Source of the DNA: a virus
Strand: one strand, 5' to 3'
Virus record (IMG/VR): IMGVR_UViG_3300020581_000018
Coordinates: 1-44,191 of that record
Length of the DNA stretch: 44,191 nt
Part shown: positions 1-6,527 of the stretch, piece by piece
Layout of the letters: each line of letters begins with the position of its first letter
How positions within the stretch are numbered: the stretch's first letter is position 1
Translations under genes and position numbers: made by a program
The notes under the pieces: model-generated
Database searches by the model: none
Seen by the model: only the letters and a program-made list of their open reading frames with translations
Told to the model about the DNA's origin: nothing

Positions 1-328
1 CAAGACACTACTTCACAGAGATACTGTTTACCTTTTTGCTATCGGTGGGGAATTTCAGGTAGGGGACTCTCTGCTCCCGCTGGTCGCATGATCGATTGGA
101 GTTATTCATACATGCAAACATCCAAGAAAGATAGCACGGGATTTGCCAAACTTGCGCGGCTCGATTCTTTTTTTTTCGCCGCCGGCATCGTTAAAGGTGG
201 CGTAAACATTGATAAACCTTCCATTCACGCGGACCACAGTATTCTCTTGACACAAGGCATGGTAGTTTTTCTACGGGTACTACACAAGATATAGTTTCAG
301 TATTCCTAGTACGCTAGTAATAGAGTTA
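1..328. other. left-end region without a confident gene
   Basis: I see no gene here with a convincing ribosome-binding site. A rightward 68-codon frame (88-294) lacks a Shine-Dalgarno and any known motif. A leftward 43-codon frame (106-237, GTG start) reads like ordinary protein but contains a run of nine identical bases (168-176) and matches no family I know. The window may start inside a gene, or this may be a degraded remnant. Confidence 0.5.
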
Positions 329-994
329 TTAAACTTGACTGACACTATTACTTGTGGTGTCTGGGAACATCCTGACTATAGATTGTGGGGTCAGCCGCCT
401 CAAGCCAACCTTCTTTTCGGCCTCCAAGTGCGGATACTTACTGTTGATGATGGCGAAGCGCAGATAACGAATCTCCCCTTCCTTGTTTACTTTGTTTCTC
501 TGCGGAGCAGGGATTATTATTTTCACCACGCCATGACCTTTCTTTCCGCGAACAAGATAAAGCAGTCCGTGATCCGGTCTGTGCTTGGCAATTAATTCTT
601 TTGGAAGCACTCCGTCCTGGCAAAAGTAAAATCTAAAATCCCCCATCACGGTAAGCGGAACCTCTTTGTAGCCAAACTCCCGCGCTTCCTTCTTTGTAAA
701 TCTTTGCGCGGGCATTCTCCAGCCCTTCTCCTTGTGCTTCCACTGAAAATGTTTTTTCTGGTCAGCCCAAAAATCCTGTACCGAAGTTTTACATTCCAAT
801 ACCGTGCTCCCGTACCACGAACCATTGCTAGACCAACCTATCGCATCGGGAATTTCTGAGCAGGAAGCAATTCCTGAAAATACCGGATTACATCTGCGAG
901 TTCCCTTTAACCAGCAAAGTGCTCGATAGCACAATTCTTCGTGTGGCTTACTTACGTTCCTAAACTCAGGGCAGGTTCCAGTTGGGCGAGTCAC
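329..994 (-). CDS. PD-(D/E)XK nuclease-like protein
   Basis: This 221-residue protein carries a likely PD-(D/E)XK signature. A Pro-Asp pair (Asp50) is followed by a beta-strand reading STVLECKTS with Glu67 and Lys69, then a helix DFWADQKKH. Phage proteins with this arrangement are predicted endonucleases or Holliday-resolvase-like enzymes, but no specificity can be assigned. I chose the GTG start at 994 because a GGGAG element lies 5 nt upstream and the GTG overlaps the TGA of the upstream ASCH gene (GTGA). A TTG at 1012 would add six residues. The N-terminal third contains several cysteines. It is the last gene of a two-gene leftward operon. The superfamily call is fairly firm; the biological role is unknown. 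Confidence 0.6.
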   Translation of the reverse strand: MTRPTGTCPEFRNVSKPHEELCYRALCWLKGTRRCNPVFSGIASCSEIPDAIGWSSNGSWYGSTVLECKTSVQDFWADQKKHFQWKHKEKGWRMPAQRFTKKEAREFGYKEVPLTVMGDFRFYFCQDGVLPKELIAKHRPDHGLLYLVRGKKGHGVVKIIIPAPQRNKVNKEGEIRYLRFAIINSKYPHLEAEKKVGLRRLTPQSIVRMFPDTTSNSVSQV

Positions 995-1353
995 GGACGC
1001 TCCCAGTTCCAAAGCCCTTGATGGCCCACAGCCAAGATGGGCGGATTAAATATCTCCATAAGTTCCATCAGAATACCGAAACGTCCATCATCGAAATTTC
1101 CATAAACATCTGAGGGCATAGATGGACAAGGGAACCGAGAGCACGCTACAACTAGAACAGTGCAAAGAACGGCTCCACGCGGGATGGTATCTGGATTAAA
1201 TCCAAAAGTAACGCAAGCACAGCGGTCAACTTTCTTCGCCGCATGAATTGCCAGCGGTCCACGCCAAGTCATTTCCCAGTGTCGCGTCTCAATCTTCTTG
1301 CGACCGTCAGCAATAAGCGAGGCCCACGGTTGCCACAGCGAAAGTGCGCGCAT
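991..1353 (-). CDS. ASCH domain protein
   Basis: This 120-residue protein matches the ASCH (PUA-like) fold. The N-terminus reads LSLWQPWASLIADGRK followed by IETRHW, then GPLAIHAAKK, and the C-terminus ends in GHQGLWNWERP. ASCH proteins are predicted RNA or modified-nucleotide binding modules, and several phages encode them. The ATG at 1353 is chosen because AGGGGAG lies 5 nt upstream; a GTG at 1371 would add six residues and lacks such a site. It overlaps the downstream nuclease gene by 4 nt, so the two are probably co-translated. Its promoter region is shared with the rightward operon that starts at 1401. The family call is confident; the target is unknown. Confidence 0.85.
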   Translation of the reverse strand: MRALSLWQPWASLIADGRKKIETRHWEMTWRGPLAIHAAKKVDRCACVTFGFNPDTIPRGAVLCTVLVVACSRFPCPSMPSDVYGNFDDGRFGILMELMEIFNPPILAVGHQGLWNWERP

Positions 1354-1364
1354 AAAATCTCCCC

Positions 1365-1399
1365 TTGACACTGTAACACGCTTGCGCTACGCTGCACAA
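1365..1399. promoter_or_regulatory. overlapping divergent promoters
   Basis: Rightward: TTGACA (1365-1370), a 17-bp spacer and TACGCT (1388-1393). The predicted transcription start falls at about 1400, directly on the GTG at 1401, so the message may be leaderless. Leftward: TTGTGC (complement of 1394-1399), an 18-bp spacer and TACAGT preceded by TG (complement of 1370-1375). The two promoters occupy the same DNA and would exclude each other. The -10 elements are imperfect, so this is inference from sequence. Confidence 0.4.
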
Positions 1400-1400
1400 C

Positions 1401-1574
1401 GTGCGGATTTCAGTAATTGTCACGCCAGCGGAACACGCGAAGATAAAGCGAGCGGCAGGACTGATTCCATTGAGCGCATATCTTAAAGCTGCGGCGATGG
1501 AGAAGGTGGCTGGGGAATCCGCGCTTGCGGCGAAGAACGGCGGCGGCGGGCGCGGGGCGAAGGTGAGCAAATGA
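1401..1574 (+). CDS. small ribbon-helix-helix-like protein
   Basis: This 57-residue protein begins with a short beta-strand (VRISVIVTPAEHAKIKRAA) followed by LIPLSAYLKAAAMEKV, the strand-helix-helix pattern of Arc/CopG/MobC-type DNA-binding proteins. A Gly-rich basic tail ends it. It could be an autoregulator of the operon it opens. No Shine-Dalgarno precedes the GTG start, but a TTGACA promoter is placed so that transcription would start almost exactly at the GTG. The stop overlaps the next start (ATGA at 1571-1574). The frame is closed by a TAA at 1374. The fold assignment is by pattern only. Confidence 0.55.
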   Translation: MRISVIVTPAEHAKIKRAAGLIPLSAYLKAAAMEKVAGESALAAKNGGGGRGAKVSK

Positions 1575-1930
1575 GCACGCGGCGAGATTTTTTCAAAGCA
1601 CTTTCGATTATTCCTGCTGCGCTCGTAGGCCTTCGCTTCGGCTTACAGGCGTTCACTCTTCCCGTTGGTTGCGACCTAAGCATGACTGCTCTACAAGAAG
1701 CCATCAATCACGGAACGCGCTTAAATTTTGGCAGGCCACACACGCTCATCATCGGCCCTGAGAATTTGTTTCCAGCGAGAGCATTGCTTGGAATGCCCGG
1801 ATTGCCGTACACGAAAGAGAAACTGTTCAAGCGCGAGGATTTTCTGGAATACGTCGTGCGATACAACCTCCCGCACAACACTTGGAGAGTTCAGTTCGAG
1901 CATGGCATCGTAGAGAGTCAGGGGCCATGA
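1571..1930 (+). CDS. unknown protein with Tat-like N-terminus
   Basis: I do not recognise this 119-residue protein. Its N-terminus, STRRDFFKALSIIPAALVG, fits the twin-arginine export motif (RRxFhK) followed by a hydrophobic stretch, so it may be exported folded. The middle segment RPHTLIIGPENLFPARALLG faintly resembles a segment of phage capsid proteins, including the capsid protein in this window (RPKWLRIPPELEFIAIELLG), but the rest does not follow. It overlaps the genes on both sides by 4 nt, so it is translated as part of the operon. Alternatively the N-terminus is simply a basic amphipathic helix. Confidence 0.6.
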   Translation: MSTRRDFFKALSIIPAALVGLRFGLQAFTLPVGCDLSMTALQEAINHGTRLNFGRPHTLIIGPENLFPARALLGMPGLPYTKEKLFKREDFLEYVVRYNLPHNTWRVQFEHGIVESQGP

Positions 1931-2151
1931 GCGATACCTATTCGATCAAGGTGGACGGCTGCGAAGTAGGCCGCGTATCCGGTGAGGGGTGGGCGTGCGG
2001 GAAAAAGTTAGACAAGCCTGAACTTATGGGTGGAGATTTAGTAGACGATCCCCGAATGCTAAAAATCGTTCGAGACGGAAAAACCGTAGCCGTGTTCTAC
2101 GTCAGCGCGGCTGAAAATGTTACGATTGAGAAATTGGAGGAGAGCGCGTGA
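1927..2151 (+). CDS. hypothetical operon protein (74 aa)
   Basis: I do not recognise this protein. It is a small, mostly beta-strand and acidic protein with strand-like segments such as YSIKVDGCEVGRV and KTVAVFYVSA. The ATG at 1927 overlaps the stop of the previous gene (ATGA), which makes it a better start than the in-frame ATG 45 nt upstream inside that gene. The stop overlaps the next GTG (GTGA). No signal peptide or membrane segment is visible. Confidence 0.6.
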   Translation: MSDTYSIKVDGCEVGRVSGEGWACGKKLDKPELMGGDLVDDPRMLKIVRDGKTVAVFYVSAAENVTIEKLEESA

Positions 2152-2291
2152 GGAAAATCTTGGCAGTATTCGGAGCGATACTCTGGCTGTGGGCCGTTGG
2201 ATGTGATGAACGCTCTCGCGTAACGCCTTGCCGTGTGGCAGAAATGGCGGGACACCGCTGCACTTCTCATGGTCCGCTAGGAGGAGTGTAA
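2148..2291 (+). CDS. small putative lipoprotein (47 aa)
   Basis: This 47-residue frame begins with a basic start (VRK), a hydrophobic stretch ILAVFGAILWLWAVG and a Cys at residue 19. The segment AVGC fits a lipobox, predicting signal peptidase II processing and membrane attachment of a 29-residue mature peptide with three more cysteines. Small phage lipoproteins can be outer spanins or superinfection-exclusion factors, but nothing distinguishes these here. The GTG start overlaps the previous stop (GTGA), with GGAGGAG just upstream. AGGAGG near the end of the frame serves the next gene. Confidence 0.6.
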   Translation: MRKILAVFGAILWLWAVGCDERSRVTPCRVAEMAGHRCTSHGPLGGV

Positions 2292-2292
2292 C

Positions 2293-2550
2293 GTGGACTT
2301 TGACCCCACCAAAAAGAACCAAATCCTCGAACTCGCTAAGTTACGCCGCCCCATCGGTCGCATCATACTTGAGTACGACCCGAACACAGGAAGAATGGGA
2401 TTCAACACTGAGGGACTTGTCCCGATTGAAGAGATTGGATGTGCTCAGTGGTTCATCATGCTTCGGCACGAACAGGTAATGGAAGAAGCTAAAAAGTCTG
2501 TTAAGATCGCGCCAGCGGATTCCGTTCCTCCGCCGCCGAGGGTGAGTTGA
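2293..2550 (+). CDS. hypothetical operon protein (85 aa)
   Basis: I do not recognise this protein. It starts at GTG 2293, with AGGAGG about 9 nt upstream. The N-terminus is charged and helical, the centre is strand-rich (RPIGRIILEYDPNTG) and the last 20 residues are Pro-rich. Its TGA shares one base with the next ATG (TGATG), so it is probably co-translated with the GroES-like gene. Confidence 0.6.
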   Translation: MDFDPTKKNQILELAKLRRPIGRIILEYDPNTGRMGFNTEGLVPIEEIGCAQWFIMLRHEQVMEEAKKSVKIAPADSVPPPPRVS

Positions 2551-3377
2551 TGGCAGACCCAACAAAAATAGGAAACGCCGCAGACGAATTGGGCGAGCAC
2601 CTGGAGGGAAAAGACTTCGGCGTAGCGAATCGAAGCGCTGCCCCACCCCCGATAGATGCTATCCACGTTGACGTTCACGCATCAGGCGAAGATGTTCTGG
2701 TTTTCCCGAAGCGCAACGGGGAACTGAGTCAGAGTATCGGGAACCTTTCCGAAGGCGCTAAAGAGCAACTCGCCGCTGCGATTTTCGATGATCCAAAGAT
2801 GGCCTCAATCGTTAAGCGAGCAAGCGGGAATATTCAACGGAAGTCTCAGCGCGGAAGATTACAGTTCTACGCTTTCACCGGAACGATGGCGGCTGCGGTG
2901 GCCGGGGACCGGCTAATGATTTTGCGAGACACGATGGAATCCGCGTACTCCTGCCGATACTGTAAGGGAGCTGGTCACACAAAAGAAGTCTGTCCAACGT
3001 GCAAAGGTAATCGCGTGGGCATTGACGCGCCGGAAGTCGGCTGCCGGTCCTGCCAAGTTCTCGGATACGAACGAAGCCTGAACATCGACTACAAAATCCA
3101 GTCTGACGACAAGGCACTATGGTACGCGTCCGGGTTTGTTCTGTGCGAGCATTGCCGTGGAGTTGGAACGCCCGCAGGGTTGATTATTCCCGATGCCGCC
3201 AAGACTGCGCCAATCTCTGGCGTAGTCGTATCGGTTGGTCCGCAGTGCGTTGACTACCAGTGGGGGGACCGCGTTCTTTTTTCTCGCTACTCAGGCCACC
3301 AGCTTGACACTCCAGGTGGGGAAACTTATTTCACGATGCACGAAGCGGAAGTTCTACAACTGCTCAAGGAGATTTAA
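2550..3377 (+). CDS. GroES-like co-chaperonin with inserted DnaJ-type zinc finger
   Basis: This 275-residue protein combines two chaperone modules. Residues 118-130 (AGDRLMILRDTME) read like the first GroES strand (PLHDRVIVKR in the bacterial family). Residues 207-275 match the rest of GroES: GTPAGLIIPDAAK, then SGVVVSVG, then WGDRVLFSRYSGH, ending with HEAEVLQLL. Between them, at the position of the GroES mobile loop, lie four CxxC pairs (Cys135/138, 148/151, 165/168, 199/202), two of them in the CxxCxGxG form of the DnaJ zinc domain. Residues 1-110 are unassigned. GroES caps the host GroEL ring, and phages such as T4 encode their own co-chaperonin (Gp31) to fold capsid protein. That role is inferred here. 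The ATG overlaps the previous stop by one base. Confidence 0.8.
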   Translation: MADPTKIGNAADELGEHLEGKDFGVANRSAAPPPIDAIHVDVHASGEDVLVFPKRNGELSQSIGNLSEGAKEQLAAAIFDDPKMASIVKRASGNIQRKSQRGRLQFYAFTGTMAAAVAGDRLMILRDTMESAYSCRYCKGAGHTKEVCPTCKGNRVGIDAPEVGCRSCQVLGYERSLNIDYKIQSDDKALWYASGFVLCEHCRGVGTPAGLIIPDAAKTAPISGVVVSVGPQCVDYQWGDRVLFSRYSGHQLDTPGGETYFTMHEAEVLQLLKEI

Positions 3378-3378
3378 C

Positions 3379-3843
3379 ATGGGATACAACATCTCCGCAC
3401 TCGAAGGACGTAACGGCGGGAAAGATTGGCCTTTGATCGTGGAAGCCGTTCCTTGCGAAACCTGTGGTGCAAAAGAAGGCGAGAAGTGCGTTTCGGTTGG
3501 CACCGCAAAAATAAACGCCTTCTTCACGCCGGGAGCGGAACGCATTGATTATCACGCGACACGCAAGCAGTTCGCCGCACACGTCTGGTACAGTGGAAAA
3601 GCAGAAGGCGTGCCAGAGGAAGAAATCGCTTCGCTGGTTGCGGGGCAAAACTCTCGGCCTGCGTCGGAGTCCGTGCCGGAAATCGCGGACACCGCTGAGA
3701 CTAAAATTCCTGAGTCTGAGGTAGGCGCAGTAGAGCAGATTCAGGCAACAGATTCCGCCCACAGCGGAAAGGAGGAGGAATCCCCAACTCAGGCCACCAC
3801 TCCTGAAATTCCTCCTCCACCTACTGTCGATACGACGAACTAG
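3379..3843 (+). CDS. zinc-binding protein with acidic low-complexity tail
   Basis: This 154-residue protein has a probable zinc site near the N-terminus: Cys26-x2-Cys29-x7-Cys37 followed by His59 and Arg62, a pattern common in short phage and actinobacterial DNA-binding domains (CETCGAKEGEKC). The C-terminal 70 residues are acidic and Pro/Thr-rich without predicted fold. AAGGAG lies 8 nt before the ATG at 3379. It follows the GroES-like gene by one base and precedes the 104-residue gene by one base. Function is unknown; a nucleic-acid or scaffold role is possible. Confidence 0.6.
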   Translation: MGYNISALEGRNGGKDWPLIVEAVPCETCGAKEGEKCVSVGTAKINAFFTPGAERIDYHATRKQFAAHVWYSGKAEGVPEEEIASLVAGQNSRPASESVPEIADTAETKIPESEVGAVEQIQATDSAHSGKEEESPTQATTPEIPPPPTVDTTN

Positions 3844-3844
3844 T

Positions 3845-4159
3845 ATGACCCGTGAATCACTTCTCCGCTTCTATGGAGTTCAGCATTTCAACGAACCCTC
3901 AGATTTTGAGAAAGACTTCCCCAGTACATCGGAGATGGTGTCGCTGGGCCTCACAATCGGCGTCAGACGGCTTATCTTGCTGGTTTCCGATACTTCTACC
4001 GACCCCAAGGACATTATCGCTGCTACGAAGCTCCTAGCGATATTGGCGGGTAAGGACGAAATTGGGGTGGTTGAAGAAACTGTTGGCCGACCTATAGGAA
4101 CCGCAGGGGACAGCGAACTATTGGAAGCGATAAAGCGGAGCCGAAAATCTACCGGCTAA
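3845..4159 (+). CDS. hypothetical helical protein (104 aa)
   Basis: I do not recognise this protein. It is mostly helical and mildly charged, with a central hydrophobic helix (VSLGLTIGVRRLILLV) and a basic C-terminus (IKRSRKSTG). Size and context next to the terminase block would allow a small-terminase role, but it lies on the opposite strand to the large terminase and I see no diagnostic motif. It closes the rightward operon and meets the leftward terminase operon tail to tail. Confidence 0.55.
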   Translation: MTRESLLRFYGVQHFNEPSDFEKDFPSTSEMVSLGLTIGVRRLILLVSDTSTDPKDIIAATKLLAILAGKDEIGVVEETVGRPIGTAGDSELLEAIKRSRKSTG

Positions 4160-4278
4160 TCCCACAGCCATTCCGAACCCTCGAAATACCATTCGCAATC
4201 ACAGATGAAAGGCCAGAGTCCGCCAGGGTAGTCCACTACGATTCTCGTTCTAGGAGTTTGTCGAGGAAGGAAATCCAC
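4156..4278 (-). CDS. possible small Trp-rich protein downstream of terminase
   Basis: A 40-codon leftward frame starting at GTG 4278 reads like real protein, with a Trp- and Asp/Glu-rich end (VVDYPGGLWPFICDCEWYFE). The frame is open upstream to about 4354, but no ribosome-binding site supports any start. An alternative frame starting at CTG 4361 (overlapping the terminase stop as CTGA) gives 41 residues ending at 4236. Only one of these is likely to be real, and both are weak. Confidence 0.3.
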   Translation of the reverse strand: MDFLPRQTPRTRIVVDYPGGLWPFICDCEWYFEGSEWLWD

Positions 4279-4357
4279 TGTGAGCGAAAAACTCGCAACG
4301 ATATGCCAGTGTCGAGGTGCAGAGTCTCGTAGGCAGGAAGGCGTTTCGTTCGATTAA

Positions 4358-6223
4358 TCAGTATCCCGCGTTCCCGATATGCTGCATCCGTTCCCGGTGT
4401 CTCTGTTGCTCGTTGGCTATCCATTTCAGTTGCTCCGATCTGCTACTTAGTCCGAAAGTATGAGGTGAAAGTCCTGCCAAGTAAAGCAAATCCATTGTTG
4501 CGCCGTGTGGAAAGTCCTGGTACTCACGTATAAACAAATCTCGGGCTTCGCCTTCTTTCGGCATCCACCACGCGCCACTCTGATATATGGCTTCCATTCC
4601 TACGATGCTCTTGAATTTCGCGGACTCACTGTGCTCCGCCTTCACTGGGTAAATTGCGAATCGGTTTGTAGCCGAGCGAAGATTCAGTTTCTCTTTGAAC
4701 AGGTTTGCCCACCCCTGTTGGGCCGAAGTCTCAAACTCTCCATACAGCCGGTGGATTTTCCACTTCCATGCAAGTCCGGGACTCGCTGACCGCTCACCAA
4801 TTGCCGCGTCGATCCATTCTTCGTGGCTGCATTCCTTCGCCCATGCGTCGAGCAGATAAATGCGGCGGTGTTCCTTTGGGAGAGTATAGATTCCCAAAAC
4901 AAGAATAGCGTTGCGAACACTTCCCCACTCGCTAGCGTAGCTTGGCCGAATTAGCATCACTCGGTCTAGGTCGGCGGCACGAACATCGTCCATCACTTCG
5001 CCGATAGATACTTCGTGGTGCATCGCCAAGCGCAACCCTCGCGGATTCGCACCAGATTCTTTATCCACTTGCTCAATAGTCATTGACCGCATTTTGGGAG
5101 ACAACTGAAAATAGTTTGCCGTATTTTGCGCTGTTAACTTTCCAACTTCCCACACGCTACGACTATAATCTCGGAGCCAATGTTTCTTGAACTTGGTTGC
5201 TCCTGGAGCTGTCGGATTATTTAGAAAATGGCAGGAGTAGTTATAAGCGCCTTCTGTTTCTCGGATGTGATTCAACTTAATCATGCTGAACTCTTCCGGG
5301 AAGATTGGAAGGCCTGGAGGATGGAACTCGCAGCACCCTCCCTCTGCGCCGTGAGTCAGAATTTTGTAGGTCTTTTCCTTTTCGCGGACGTGTGAGTTCA
5401 GGTCTTTGTGGCTCCAACGGTTGCCGATTATTAGTTGATCTCCGAGTTCGTCGGGATTTCCGGGGATGGAGTCGAAGCAGCCAGGTAGTTTTTTGTGCCA
5501 GTCAATAACACCACGCATCACGGTTTCAGAGTCCACTGCATCCTCACCGATCAAATCGTCTTCAATGATGCGGTCGTAGTGGTTTGACTGGAGAGCAACG
5601 TCTGCTCCTATGAAGTCGTAGGTTCCTTCGGATTGGTACGTGCCATCGTTCAAGCGTCTATGAATGCGTGAATCCTGCGTCCAGCGTTCATTCCCCCTAG
5701 GGATAATTTCGTGGAAGAGGCTCTTGAAAAGTCGGTTCACATCGTAATGATTTTCAATCTTGTCCCCAAACTTGCGAGCGTTTGGCCGAGTCTCAGAAGC
5801 AATTAGCGTGCGAGTGCATGTGTTATGTGCCCGCTTCATCCAGCGTATCCACTCGTCTCCGTAACCGAGCAAACGCATTAGTCGTTCGTCTTCCTCGGTG
5901 AACGGCAGCCCCCACCACATCGGAGCGCCGATAGTAGCGCAAGTAGTTTTGAAATGGTCACGGGGAAACTCGATTAGCGTGCGGATTTTCTCGCGTTCAA
6001 GTTCCGAACAGATGAATTTTCCGTGCAGGTGTGGTGTAAGTCGGGTGTATCCAAGAACGACAAACTCGAAATTGAAAAGAGAGCCTAGCGCGTTAAGGCG
6101 TAGCACCTGCATCTTAATTTCAGGCTTCCAATCTTCCTGTAGGGTTAGAATTTCCCACTTACGGGGTGAGGTTGACGCGACCTTCTCAGCTACCGCCTCA
6201 AAACTAGTATCCAGCCGTGCCAC
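4358..6223 (-). CDS. large terminase subunit (TerL)
   Basis: This 621-residue protein is the DNA-packaging motor. The Walker A region reads EFPRDHFKTT (residues 85-94), the deviant loop typical of phage terminases. Walker B is at 217-223 (DRIIEDD), within a segment ending DDLIGEDAVDSET. The C-terminal half resembles the RNase H-like nuclease in overall pattern (ILVLGIYTLPK then RIYLLDAWAKE), but the first catalytic Asp normally found at the start of this domain is not visible (MLIRPSYASEW, 423-433). Near the end FPHGATMDLL keeps only one acidic residue. The GTG start at 6223 overlaps the upstream gene by 20 nt. It forms a leftward operon with the coiled-coil gene and portal. Confidence 0.9.
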   Translation of the reverse strand: MARLDTSFEAVAEKVASTSPRKWEILTLQEDWKPEIKMQVLRLNALGSLFNFEFVVLGYTRLTPHLHGKFICSELEREKIRTLIEFPRDHFKTTCATIGAPMWWGLPFTEEDERLMRLLGYGDEWIRWMKRAHNTCTRTLIASETRPNARKFGDKIENHYDVNRLFKSLFHEIIPRGNERWTQDSRIHRRLNDGTYQSEGTYDFIGADVALQSNHYDRIIEDDLIGEDAVDSETVMRGVIDWHKKLPGCFDSIPGNPDELGDQLIIGNRWSHKDLNSHVREKEKTYKILTHGAEGGCCEFHPPGLPIFPEEFSMIKLNHIRETEGAYNYSCHFLNNPTAPGATKFKKHWLRDYSRSVWEVGKLTAQNTANYFQLSPKMRSMTIEQVDKESGANPRGLRLAMHHEVSIGEVMDDVRAADLDRVMLIRPSYASEWGSVRNAILVLGIYTLPKEHRRIYLLDAWAKECSHEEWIDAAIGERSASPGLAWKWKIHRLYGEFETSAQQGWANLFKEKLNLRSATNRFAIYPVKAEHSESAKFKSIVGMEAIYQSGAWWMPKEGEARDLFIREYQDFPHGATMDLLYLAGLSPHTFGLSSRSEQLKWIANEQQRHRERMQHIGNAGY

Positions 6224-6527
6224 TGGGAGTTGGCCTTTTCTTTTCGTTTTCAGAGAGTTCTATCTGGCGAGCGATTACGGAAGGCATTTCCAGGAGTTCT
6301 TCGAGCATTTGGATGCGTCCTCGGAGCTGATCTTCCTTGCGCTGAGTGTCACAGCCTACATTCAAAAGTTTCTGGAGTTGGTTTTTCTGGTGAGCAAGAA
6401 AGGCACCAGTTCCTAACGTCCACTCTTCATGCTTGAACCAACGCACGATAGATTCTAGCCGAGGAGAAATACACTCGTTCCAAGATTTCGCCTTGATTTC
6501 GTTTATCTCGTTACTGGGTTCGCTCAT
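6204..6527 (-). CDS. coiled-coil protein between portal and terminase
   Basis: This 107-residue protein is largely helical, with a heptad-like region around residues 45-90 (KNQLQKLLNVG, then QLRGRIQMLEELL). It overlaps the end of portal by 17 nt and the start of terminase by 20 nt. The ATG at 6527 has AGGA about 10 nt upstream. Its position between portal and terminase suggests a packaging or small-terminase-like role, but I see no helix-turn-helix. That function is inference from context. Confidence 0.65.
   Translation of the reverse strand: MSEPSNEINEIKAKSWNECISPRLESIVRWFKHEEWTLGTGAFLAHQKNQLQKLLNVGCDTQRKEDQLRGRIQMLEELLEMPSVIARQIELSENEKKRPTPSGTAGY

Noticed and set aside
88-294. 68-codon rightward frame near the left end
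   Set aside because: No ribosome-binding site, no recognisable motif, and a homopolymer of nine T inside it; the opposite strand is equally open.
295-313. Third copy of the late-promoter motif
   Set aside because: Only 13 of 19 bases match, there is no -35, and it points into leftward genes.
1571-1930. Second capsid protein
   Set aside because: Similarity to the capsid is confined to about 20 residues and the length is far too short.
3845-4159. Small terminase
   Set aside because: Size and neighbourhood fit loosely, but it is on the opposite strand and has no helix-turn-helix or diagnostic motif.
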